The notes under the pieces were generated by a model. The model was not told where the DNA came from. It made no database searches and was given only the letters and a program-made list of their open reading frames with translations. Shown one piece after another: positions 42,490 to 50,021 of a stretch of 64,000 bases of DNA. Position 1 is the stretch's first letter. Each line of letters starts with the position of its first letter. The stretch covers positions 1,219,448-1,283,447 of the forward strand of contig CP054182.1 in NCBI GenBank assembly GCA_015709675.1, given 5' to 3'. The position numbers and the translations under genes were made by a program. The stretch is from Ignavibacteriales bacterium. Lineage in GTDB: Bacteria > Bacteroidota > Ignavibacteria > Ignavibacteriales > Ignavibacteriaceae.

Positions 42490-43659
42490 CTATTTTATGT
42501 GAAGTATTTTTTGTGAGTAGATACCAGATTCTGTTATCAGCGAAGCAATATATATGCCGGAGGCCGGAAACCCGCTCACCCTGACCGTATGATAACCGGC
42601 CGGGTATCTCCCTTTAGCCAGTGTGTTTATTATACTCCCGTCTATGGAATAGATTTTCAGAGAAATACTCATCTCATCCGGCAACCGGAATGACAGGGTT
42701 GTCTCAGGATTAAAAGGGTTGGGGTAATTTTGATAAAATTCGATTTCTTTTGGATAGTCCTCTGATGATTCTTCTTTTGTGCCTGTTAAAACTGAATCTC
42801 CGTTTTCATCAATTATCAGTCTGCTTATATAATACTTGGATACACTATCATAATTTGCAATAAAGACCATCTTTTTACGGTCGGGGGTAAGATAGGGGAA
42901 ACTTTCTTCTCTTCCTTTGTAATGACCGGATAAAAACAGACTGTCCGATTCTGAGCTGATGTTGAGTATTTTCGTTTCGGCAGATGTGGTAACGGTATCA
43001 TAAATATATCTAATGTATAGTTGCCTGTTAAAAGTAGTCGTTCCGCTTGAGCTAAAGTATGCCCTCATGCCTGATTTAAACAACCAAGAACCATGTCCCC
43101 AGGCAAGTCCAAATCCGGGATTTGGATACTCATAATTTGGAAACCATTTACCATTGACCATTCTTGCGAGGCGGGTTCGCCCCTCTCCCACAACAAACAT
43201 TGTGCTGTCGTTCAGAAAATTGATACAGTACCAGTAGGGGTTAACATTGAAACCGTTGTCATAAAAAACCTCAGGAGCGCCCCATACCCCCGTTGTATCA
43301 TTAAACCGGCATTTATACATTCTAAAACTCCGTAAATCTGTGAAATACAGGGTTTTTTTGTCAGGGGTTAATACCGGGTAATCTGGTGAATAAGCAGGAA
43401 TGCCATAGAGAGGACTCAGCTTCTTCGGCCCCTGCCAGTTACCGGCTGAATCCTTGTAGATAAAATAAACATACTGATATCCATAAAGAAGGGTATCTCC
43501 TGTTGTTGTCAGCGTAAAACGATTAAATCGTAAATGCGCCAAACTATCCGGGAGCAGTTTCTCCGGTTTGCTCCACACCTCCGGGGCCAGGGGGTAAGTG
43601 AACTGAGCAAACAGGGAAATACCTGAGAGCAACAATGTGAATACTATTTTAGACAGCAT
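42490..43659 (-). CDS. Array copy 3: T9SS-sorted PD40-like protein
   Basis: 389 residues. Signal peptide MLSKIVFTLLLSGISLFAQ. The N-terminal segment is the RFNRFTLTTTG version shared with copy 4. The central segment is the third version (FGLAWGHGSWLFKSGMRAYFSSSGTTTFNRQLYIRY..., here given in part) shared with copy 2 and two codons longer. The sorting domain ends SQKILHIK. Residues just before the sorting domain (SSEDYPKEIEFYQ) also vary between copies. Confidence 0.85.
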   Translation of the reverse strand: MLSKIVFTLLLSGISLFAQFTYPLAPEVWSKPEKLLPDSLAHLRFNRFTLTTTGDTLLYGYQYVYFIYKDSAGNWQGPKKLSPLYGIPAYSPDYPVLTPDKKTLYFTDLRSFRMYKCRFNDTTGVWGAPEVFYDNGFNVNPYWYCINFLNDSTMFVVGEGRTRLARMVNGKWFPNYEYPNPGFGLAWGHGSWLFKSGMRAYFSSSGTTTFNRQLYIRYIYDTVTTSAETKILNISSESDSLFLSGHYKGREESFPYLTPDRKKMVFIANYDSVSKYYISRLIIDENGDSVLTGTKEESSEDYPKEIEFYQNYPNPFNPETTLSFRLPDEMSISLKIYSIDGSIINTLAKGRYPAGYHTVRVSGFPASGIYIASLITESGIYSQKILHIK

Positions 43660-43683
43660 TGGTATTTGCCACTTTCGTTACGG

Positions 43684-43749
43684 CTAATCGTGAACATAAG
43701 GAACGGTAAAGAAAAAGAAATCCACGATTGTCAAAACTATATGTAACAT
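43684..43749 (-). CDS. Leader ORF before array copy 3
   Basis: Reads MLHIVLTIVD, then FFFFTVPYVHD, 21 residues, ATG preceded by AGGAGG overlapping the stop of copy 2. It is the most diverged leader (a charged Asp enters the hydrophobic part) yet the frame and length stay intact. Confidence 0.4.
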   Translation of the reverse strand: MLHIVLTIVDFFFFTVPYVHD

Positions 43750-43757
43750 TTTTCCTC

Positions 43758-44927
43758 CTATTTTATGTGAAGTATCTTTTGTGAATAGATACCAGATTCT
43801 GTTATCAGCGAAGCAATATATATGCCGGAGGCCGGAAACCCGCTCACCCTGACCGTATGATAACCGGCCGGGTATCTCCCTTTGGCCAGTGTGCGTATTT
43901 CACTCCCGTCTATGGAATAGATTTTCAGAGAAATACTCATTTCATTTGGCAACCGGAAGGACAGTGTTGTCTCAGGATTAAAAGGGTTAGGGTAGTTTTG
44001 ATAAAATTTGATTTCTTTTGGATATTCCGCCGATGATTCTTCTTTTGTGCCTGTTAAAACCGAATCTCCGTTTTCATCAATTATCAGTCTGCTTACATAA
44101 TACTTAAACACACTGTCATAATTTGCAATAAAGATCATCTTTTTTCGATCGGGAGTAAGATAGGGGAAAGTTTCCTCCCTTCCTTTATACTGCCCGGATA
44201 AAAACAGACTGTCCGATTCTGTGCTGATGTTGAGTATTTTTGTTTCCGCGGATGTACTAACGGTATCATAAATATATCTAATATATAGCTGCCTGTTAAA
44301 AGTATTCGATCCGCTTGAGCTAAAGTATGCTCGCATTCCTGTATTAAATAGCCATGAACCATGAATCCAAGACAGTCCAAATCCGGGATTTGGATACTCA
44401 TAATTTGGAAACCATTTACCATTGACCATTCTTGCAAGCCGGGTTCGTTCCTCCCCGACAACAAACATGGTGCTGTCGTTCAGAAAATTGATACAGTACC
44501 AGTAGGGGTTAACATTGAAACCGTTGTCATAAAAAACCTCAGGAGTGCCCCACACACCTGTTGAATCATTAAACCGGCATTTATACATCTTGAAGCTGCG
44601 TAAATCGGTAAAATACAGGGTTTTTTTGTCAGGGGTTAAAACAGGATAGTCTGGTGAATAGTTGGGAATTCCATAGAGAGGACTCAGCATCTTCGGCCCC
44701 TGCCAGTTACCGGCTGAATCCTTGTAGATAAAATAAACATACTGAAATCCGTAAAGCAGAGTATCACCGGTGGAAGTAAGACTAAATGGGCTGTATGGTA
44801 ATTGCGCCAAACTATCCGGGAGCAGTTTTTCCGGTTTGCTCCACACCTCCGGGGCCAGAGGGTAAGTGAACTGTGCAAACAGGGAAATACCTGAGAGCAG
44901 AAATGTGAATACTATTTTAGACAGCAT
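43758..44927 (-). CDS. Array copy 2: T9SS-sorted PD40-like protein
   Basis: 389 residues. The N-terminal segment is the PYSPFSLTSTG version, nearly identical in DNA to copy 6. The central segment is the FGLSWIHGSWLFNTGMRAYF version shared with copy 3. The C-terminal sorting domain (YQNYPNPFNPETTLSFRLP, ending SQKILHIK) is intact. The combination of copy-6-like and copy-3-like parts is another sign of mosaic exchange. Confidence 0.85.
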   Translation of the reverse strand: MLSKIVFTFLLSGISLFAQFTYPLAPEVWSKPEKLLPDSLAQLPYSPFSLTSTGDTLLYGFQYVYFIYKDSAGNWQGPKMLSPLYGIPNYSPDYPVLTPDKKTLYFTDLRSFKMYKCRFNDSTGVWGTPEVFYDNGFNVNPYWYCINFLNDSTMFVVGEERTRLARMVNGKWFPNYEYPNPGFGLSWIHGSWLFNTGMRAYFSSSGSNTFNRQLYIRYIYDTVSTSAETKILNISTESDSLFLSGQYKGREETFPYLTPDRKKMIFIANYDSVFKYYVSRLIIDENGDSVLTGTKEESSAEYPKEIKFYQNYPNPFNPETTLSFRLPNEMSISLKIYSIDGSEIRTLAKGRYPAGYHTVRVSGFPASGIYIASLITESGIYSQKILHIK

Positions 44928-44951
44928 TGGTATTTGCCACTTTCGTTACGG

Positions 44952-45017
44952 CTAACCGCGAACATAAGGAACAGTAAAGAAAAAGAATACTATGGCGGTT
45001 AGAACTATGCGCAACAT
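44952..45017 (-). CDS. Leader ORF before array copy 2, in frame with copy 1 run-on
   Basis: Same 21-residue peptide as the copy-6 leader (MLRIVLTAIV then FFFFTVPYVRG). Because copy 1 has a shifted 3' end, its open frame passes straight through this leader and ends at the same stop, so here the leader may be made alone or as a C-terminal extension. Confidence 0.4.
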   Translation of the reverse strand: MLRIVLTAIVFFFFTVPYVRG

Positions 45018-46187
45018 TTTTCCTCCTATTTTATGTGAAGTATCTTTTGTGAGTAGATGCCTGATCTTTGTTATAAGTGATGCAATATATATGCCTGACG
45101 CCGGAAACCCGCTCACCCTGACCGTGTGATATCCAGCCGGGTATTTCCCTTTAGCCAGTGTGCGTATTTCACTCCCGTCTATGGAATAGATTTTCAGAGA
45201 AATACTCATTTCATCCGGCAACCGGAAGGAAAGGGTTGTCTCAGGGTTAAAAGGATTTGGGTAGTTCTGATAAAATTCGATTTCTTTTGGAAATTCCACC
45301 GATGATTCTTCTTTTGTGCCTGTTAAAACCGAATCTCCGTTTTCATCAATTATCAGTCTGCTTACATAATACTTAAACACACTGTCATAATTTGCAATAA
45401 AGATCATCTTTTTGCGATCGGGAGTAAGATAGGGGAAATATTCTGATCTTCCGGCATATTCCCCAATTTGATATAAACTGTCTGACATCCTGCTTAAATT
45501 CAATACTTTGAGTTCCTTTGCAGCAGTTATTGTATCAGATATATATTGTAAATAGATATCGTTATTTATCATAGAGCCGGTAGCCAGATATGCCCGTAAT
45601 CCATTCTTATACAGCCATATTCCATCAAACCACCAAAGTCCTTTCCCGGGCTTTGGATACTCATAATTTGGGAACCATTTACCATTGACCATTCTTGCAA
45701 GCCGGGTTCGCCCCTCTCCCACAACAAACATTGTGCTGTCGTTCAGAAAATTGATACAGTACCAGTAGGGGTTAACATTGAAACCGTTGTCATAAAAAAC
45801 CTCAGGAGTGCCCCACACACCTGTTGAATCATTAAACCGGCATTTATACATCTTGAAGCTGCGTAAATCGGTAAAATACAGGGTTTTTTTGTCAGGGGTT
45901 AAAACAGGATAGTCTGGTGAATAGTTGGGAATTCCATAGAGAGGACTCAGCATCTTCGGCCCCTGCCAGTTACCGGCTGAATCCTTGTAGATAAAATAAA
46001 CATACTGAAATCCGTAAAGCAGAGTATCACCTGTGGAAGTAAGACTAAACGGGTTGTATGGTAATTGCGCCAAACTATCCGGGAGCAGTTTCTCCGGTTT
46101 GCTCCACACCTCCGGAGCCAGGGGGTAAGTGAACTGAGCAAACAGGGAAATACCTGAGAGCAGAAATGTGAATACTATTTTAGACAC
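44952..46187 (-). CDS. Array copy 1: T9SS-sorted PD40-like protein with altered C-terminus
   Basis: 411 residues, first gene of the array. It starts GTG-TCT (MSKIVFTF) where other copies have ATG-CTG-TCT, and has its own AGGAGG site 10 nt upstream with no leader ORF. The body matches copy 6 (GLWWFDGIWLYKNG centre). Near the end a small indel (GATCTTTG where copy 5 has GATACTG) shifts the frame. The final strand GIYSQKILHIK is replaced by KIRHLLTKDTSHKIGGK and the hydrophobic leader peptide. The loss may impair T9SS recognition. Sequencing error is possible. Confidence 0.82.
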   Translation of the reverse strand: MSKIVFTFLLSGISLFAQFTYPLAPEVWSKPEKLLPDSLAQLPYNPFSLTSTGDTLLYGFQYVYFIYKDSAGNWQGPKMLSPLYGIPNYSPDYPVLTPDKKTLYFTDLRSFKMYKCRFNDSTGVWGTPEVFYDNGFNVNPYWYCINFLNDSTMFVVGEGRTRLARMVNGKWFPNYEYPKPGKGLWWFDGIWLYKNGLRAYLATGSMINNDIYLQYISDTITAAKELKVLNLSRMSDSLYQIGEYAGRSEYFPYLTPDRKKMIFIANYDSVFKYYVSRLIIDENGDSVLTGTKEESSVEFPKEIEFYQNYPNPFNPETTLSFRLPDEMSISLKIYSIDGSEIRTLAKGKYPAGYHTVRVSGFPASGIYIASLITKIRHLLTKDTSHKIGGKMLRIVLTAIVFFFFTVPYVRG

Positions 46188-46405
46188 GATTAGTATTCCT
46201 CCTAATCCTGAAGAATTATTATAATCAGAGAACCCAATTTTCTGCGTTTTAGAGCACGATAAGTCCAGAAAAACAGGGAGAGTACCTGAAATTAAGAGGC
46301 AGTACCTGAAAACCGCCTGCTGCCCATTAACTATGGAAGAAAATTAATAAACGTTTTGCAAACTTCCAAGCAAGGGCCGCGGACTAGACGGATTGTACCA
46401 ATTTT
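46188..46405. promoter_or_regulatory. Leader region of the paralogue array
   Basis: About 215 nt upstream of array copy 1. It contains the AGGAGG ribosome site (46198-46203 on the minus strand) and two spaced AGTACCTGAAA words near 46282 and 46313. I cannot assign a promoter with confidence; it is the only non-repeat DNA between the array and the 22-bp repeats. Confidence 0.35.
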
Positions 46406-46647
46406 GAACACGAATTGCACTAATTCCGAACACGAATTGCACTAATTCCGAACACGAATTGCACTAATTCCGAACACGAATTGCACTAATTCCGAACACG
46501 AATTGCACTAATTACGAACACGAATTGCACTAATTACGAACACGAATTGCACTAATTACGAACACGAATTGCACTAATTACGAACACGAATTGCACTAAT
46601 TCCGAACACGAATTACACTAATTAAAAACACGAATTGTACTAAATGT
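46406..46647. repeat. Eleven 22-bp direct repeats upstream of the array
   Basis: Units share the core AACACGAATTGCACTAATT, followed by CCG or ACG. Units 1-4 and 9 end TTCC and units 5-8 end TTAC; unit 10 and 11 are degenerate. The period is exactly 22 bp, about two helical turns. Two inverted, diverged units (ATTCGTGTTAATTAGTGTT) follow at about 46657-46700. There are no unique spacers, so this is not CRISPR. Confidence 0.93.
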
Positions 46648-46733
46648 TCAAATATAATTCGTGTTAATTAGTGTTCTCAAATTCGTGTTAATTAGTGTTA
46701 AATTTGTCGCGTGACGGCTGCTGTCTTCATTAC

Positions 46734-47111
46734 CTATAATACTATTCTCTTGTATCTCAAACTAGCTTCTCCGAAATTTACCAATATTCCAAGCTTATTG
46801 CCTGATGCCGCAAGATAGTTAAGTGTCTGTGCAATATGCTGATCGGTCAAAGCAGATATTGCTTTTACCTCAAGAATAATTTTATCCATTACTACAAAAT
46901 CAGCAAAGTAACTGTGAGCGAGTAATTGATCTTTGTAGTAAATCTTATACTCTCTTTCTCTCTTAAATTCTATTCCGGCAGTGTAAAACTCATGTTGCAA
47001 TGCATCTTTATATACCGCCTCAAGGAATCCGCATCCTAAACTCCTGTGCACCTCAAAGCATTTCCCGATTATCAGATAGGATTCTTCTTTGTATATAAGA
47101 TTGTCGGTCAT
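46734..47111 (-). CDS. GxxExxY protein
   Basis: 125 residues with the signature GCGFLEAVYKDALQHEF plus FKREREYKIYYKD and a PD-(D/E)xK-like pattern ADFVVMDKIILEVKAIS. The family name comes from its motif and its function is not established; a nuclease-like fold is suggested by the ExK pattern. These genes often stand alone next to repeats, as here beside the 22-bp direct repeats. Confidence 0.85.
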   Translation of the reverse strand: MTDNLIYKEESYLIIGKCFEVHRSLGCGFLEAVYKDALQHEFYTAGIEFKREREYKIYYKDQLLAHSYFADFVVMDKIILEVKAISALTDQHIAQTLNYLAASGNKLGILVNFGEASLRYKRIVL

Positions 47112-47140
47112 ATAGGCCTTTTTTAATTAAACGAATTATG

Positions 47141-47572
47141 TCAAATCGTCAGCACGATGATTCCCCCGATGGTCATGAGCATGCCGATGATGGTTTTGAG
47201 GGTAAGGGGTTCGCCGCCAAGGATGATTCCCATAAGTGCGCCGAACAGGGGTGAGGTAAAAGCAATGGGCATTACTTTGGTCAGGGGGGCTCCTTTGATG
47301 GCCGCATAAAAACAGAGCATCCCGACTGAACCGGCAACCACCCCGCCGCCGATGACCATGTAGGTCAGCGCTTTAGGCCCGGCAGTGGCAATTTTACCCC
47401 AATGGGGAAAACTGACCACCCCCAGAATGATAAGCGCGACAAATGTCCGGATGGTGATGCCAAGCTGAGGGGGGAGATTTCCGAGGTGAAGCCCCTTTTT
47501 TTCAAAATATCCGCCGATTCCCCATGCCATTGCTGTTAAAATTGCGTAAATAATAGGTTTATATGATTCCAT
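47141..47572 (-). CDS. Half-size EamA-family membrane transporter
   Basis: 143 residues with about five membrane helices and one EamA repeat (YAILTAMAWGIGGYFEKKG, then VAGSVGMLCFYAAIKGAPLTKVMPI and PLFGALMGIILGGEPLT). Full DMT exporters have two repeats (about 300 residues), so this acts as a dimer or belongs to the single-domain group. The substrate is unknown. It is 29 nt downstream of nothing on its strand and is divergent from gmhA. Confidence 0.82.
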   Translation of the reverse strand: MESYKPIIYAILTAMAWGIGGYFEKKGLHLGNLPPQLGITIRTFVALIILGVVSFPHWGKIATAGPKALTYMVIGGGVVAGSVGMLCFYAAIKGAPLTKVMPIAFTSPLFGALMGIILGGEPLTLKTIIGMLMTIGGIIVLTI

Positions 47573-47767
47573 AAAAATCGCTGTAAAAGTGAAAAAAATA
47601 CCCTCAAATTTACCGAAAATCCCCCGCCTGCCGGAGTAAATTCGGCTTTTTCACCCCTCTTAACCGGGGAAACTTCTGCGGAATCTTTCTTATATTTTCA
47701 TATTGTTTTTATCGATTTTAGGCAATTTCCGGTCAGGAATCTGCCCCAAACTAAAGCAGGATGATAT

Positions 47768-48349
47768 TTGGATAAAGTACAGTTTTTTAACGATTCCCTT
47801 AAAGAAAGCAGCGAAACCAAACTGAAGATCATGGCTGAGTGCCGTGAGCCGGTTCTGGGTGCAATTGATGCTCTGGTTGCTGCATACAAAGCAGGTCACA
47901 AACTGCTCCTCTGCGGCAATGGCGGAAGCGCTGCTGACTGCCAGCACATCGCAACGGAGTTTATGATACGGCTTAACCATAAGATTGAACGGCCGGCACT
48001 TGCTGCCATCGCGCTTACAACAGACTCTTCCAATCTGACTGCGGGGGGCAATGACATCGGTTATGAAAATGTTTTCGCGCGGAATGTTGAAGGGCTCGGT
48101 GCAAAAGGTGATATGCTGATAGCTATTTCAACCAGCGGAAATTCACCAAATGTGATTAAAGCAGTTGCGAAGGCAAAAGAAAAGGGAATGGTAACCGTCG
48201 GATTTCTTGGAGGCAGCGGCGGTAAACTGAATGACCAGGTGGATATACCCATTGTTATCCCATCCTCCAACACGCAGCGCATTCAGGAAGGGCACATTAC
48301 GGTGGCCCACATCATCTGCGAACTGACAGAACTTGAATTGTACGGATAA
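47768..48349 (+). CDS. gmhA: Phosphoheptose isomerase
   Basis: 193 residues, one SIS domain. Motifs GNGGSAADCQHIATEFMIR and AISTSGNSPNVIKAV match GmhA, with conserved Glu and His of the active site (EGHITVAHIICELTE near the end). It converts sedoheptulose 7-phosphate to D-glycero-D-manno-heptose 7-phosphate for the LPS core. The start is TTG 47768 with AGGA 6-7 nt upstream; no ATG is in frame before the conserved region. The next gene, serC, begins 46 nt later. Confidence 0.93.
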   Translation: MDKVQFFNDSLKESSETKLKIMAECREPVLGAIDALVAAYKAGHKLLLCGNGGSAADCQHIATEFMIRLNHKIERPALAAIALTTDSSNLTAGGNDIGYENVFARNVEGLGAKGDMLIAISTSGNSPNVIKAVAKAKEKGMVTVGFLGGSGGKLNDQVDIPIVIPSSNTQRIQEGHITVAHIICELTELELYG

Positions 48350-48395
48350 TATATATCCGGACACTAAACGCATCATAGAATACAGGAAATGAATC

Positions 48396-49484
48396 ATGGA
48401 AAAAAGAATATATAATTTCAGCGCGGGACCGGCGGTGCTCCCTGAACCGGTTCTTAAAGAAGCACAGGAACATCTCTTCACGCTTCCGGGTGTGGGTATG
48501 TCCATTCTGGAAATCAGCCACCGCTCAAAGAAATTTGACGAGATTATTGCCAATGCGAAAAAGGATATGGCAGATCTGCTTGGTGTGCCTGATGACTATG
48601 CAATCCTCTTTCTTCAGGGGGGAGCATCATTACAGTTCTCAATGGTACCGATGAATCTGATGCCTCCGGTTAATAAAGCCGATTATATCGTAACAGGAAC
48701 CTGGAGCCAGAAAGCAGTAAAGGAAGCAAAGCGTGTTGGTACGGTTAATATTGCCGCGTCAACTGAAGCAGAAAACTTTAAGAGAATTCCAGCACAATCA
48801 GAGTTAAAGCTTGATCCTGAAGCAGCGTATGTTCACTTTACCTCAAACAACACCATCTTCGGAACACAGTGGATGAGTGAGCCGGAGGTAGGCAATGTAC
48901 CGCTCATATGCGATGCATCATCAGACATCCTCCACAAGCCGATTGATATACGCAAATACGGTCTGATCTACGCCGGCGCGCAGAAGAATATCGGTCCTTC
49001 GGGTGTTGTTCTGGTTATCATCAGAAAAGACCTGCTTGAGCGCTCACAGAGCACCCTGCACACCATGCTGAACTATAAGATTCAGGCGGAGAATGATTCT
49101 CTCTACAATACACCGAATACTTTTGGTATATATATCATCAGCTTAGTCGGCAAGTATCTGAAAGGACTCGGCGGCCTGGAAGCAATGTATAAGATGAACA
49201 AGGAAAAAGCCGGTCTGCTTTATGATTGTATTGACAAGAGCGGCGGTTACTTCCGCGGGCATGCTGAAAAAGGATCCCGTTCGCTTATGAATATCACCTT
49301 CAATCTTCCGAGTGAAGAACTGGAAAAGAAGCTGATCTCCGAGGCAACCAAAGCCGGCTTTGACGGCCTGAAAGGACACCGTTCAGTCGGCGGTCTCCGC
49401 GCATCAATTTATAATGCATTCCCGAAACAGGGAGTTGCGGATCTGGTTGACTTCATGAACACTTTCATGAAGAATAACGGATAA
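48396..49484 (+). CDS. serC: Phosphoserine aminotransferase
   Basis: 362 residues, the normal SerC length. N-terminal NFSAGPAVLPEPVL, SHRSKKFDEI, LQGGASLQFSMVPMNL and the PLP Lys in YAGAQKNIGPSGVVLVI are all typical, with GHRSVGGLRASIYNA at the C-terminus. It makes phosphoserine from 3-phosphohydroxypyruvate and glutamate. A clear terminator follows. No serA or serB is nearby. Confidence 0.96.
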   Translation: MEKRIYNFSAGPAVLPEPVLKEAQEHLFTLPGVGMSILEISHRSKKFDEIIANAKKDMADLLGVPDDYAILFLQGGASLQFSMVPMNLMPPVNKADYIVTGTWSQKAVKEAKRVGTVNIAASTEAENFKRIPAQSELKLDPEAAYVHFTSNNTIFGTQWMSEPEVGNVPLICDASSDILHKPIDIRKYGLIYAGAQKNIGPSGVVLVIIRKDLLERSQSTLHTMLNYKIQAENDSLYNTPNTFGIYIISLVGKYLKGLGGLEAMYKMNKEKAGLLYDCIDKSGGYFRGHAEKGSRSLMNITFNLPSEELEKKLISEATKAGFDGLKGHRSVGGLRASIYNAFPKQGVADLVDFMNTFMKNNG

Positions 49485-49495
49485 TACTCATTATC

Positions 49496-49524
49496 AGGGG
49501 CGGAGCATTTTTTTCCGCCCCTTT
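49496..49524 (+). terminator. Rho-independent terminator of serC
   Basis: GGGGCGGA and TCCGCCCC form a perfect 8-bp stem around GCATTTTTT, with TTT after the stem. Confidence 0.85.
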
Positions 49525-49574
49525 ACAATTCTCCTGCATTACATAGAAAATTTACATATAAGAAAGAGCGAATC

Positions 49575-50003
49575 ATGAAAAAGACAGCGGGACTCCTTCT
49601 GCTGGTATTGCTATTTGCCGGCTGCGGGTCAGACGAAAAACCGTTTGAAGTATATAATCCGGAAGTATTTTCCTTCTTCCTTGATGAGGATAATCTCTGG
49701 GAAGTTAACGCCAGCGCGCAGGTGCGCGGTTTTCAGCAGAATGAAGAGAATAAGCAATTCAGACATCACATATCATTTTCGGTTGATCTGATTCTCTCTG
49801 ACGGAGCTAAAAAAGAAGGGGTTTACTCAGGCGATCTGCAGGATATGCTGAGTGAGAGAATCTCTGATCTGCAGCTTGAAGCTCAGTTTGAACTGGACAG
49901 CACCTATACCGCTCCCGGTTATAAGCTGGTATGGAATGTGAAAGACGAACTTTCTGGAAAAACGATAACGAAGGAATCTGAGTTTAAACTCAGCGAGGAA
50001 TAA
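49575..50003 (+). CDS. Small lipoprotein, unknown function
   Basis: 142 residues with lipoprotein signal MKKTAGLLLLVLLFAGC (lipobox FAGC). The mature domain of about 120 residues is beta-rich (WEVNASAQVRGFQ, HHISFSVDLILSDGAKKEGVY) and could be an Ig-like or FxLYD-like fold, but I do not recognise the family. It precedes alaS by 18 nt and may share its transcript. Confidence 0.72.
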   Translation: MKKTAGLLLLVLLFAGCGSDEKPFEVYNPEVFSFFLDEDNLWEVNASAQVRGFQQNEENKQFRHHISFSVDLILSDGAKKEGVYSGDLQDMLSERISDLQLEAQFELDSTYTAPGYKLVWNVKDELSGKTITKESEFKLSEE

Positions 50004-50021
50004 GAGAAACAAACAGTATAT

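Larger units (their letters stand above)
38707..46187 (-). repeat. Tandem array of six T9SS-exported PD40-like paralogues
   Basis: Six copies read on the minus strand from 46187 to 38707, period 1260-1268 bp: copy 1 (46187-44952), copy 2 (44927-43758), copy 3 (43659-42490), copy 4 (42391-41228), copy 5 (41129-39966), copy 6 (39867-38707). All five spacers are 98 bp. Long parts are near-identical, but the segments around codons 40-60 and 170-250 exist in alternative versions that are combined differently between copies. Copy 6 is frameshifted and copy 1 runs past its normal stop. Confidence 0.93.

Noticed and set aside
46406-46647. CRISPR array or plasmid-type iteron origin
   Set aside because: Repeats are contiguous without unique spacers, and no cas or rep gene is nearby.
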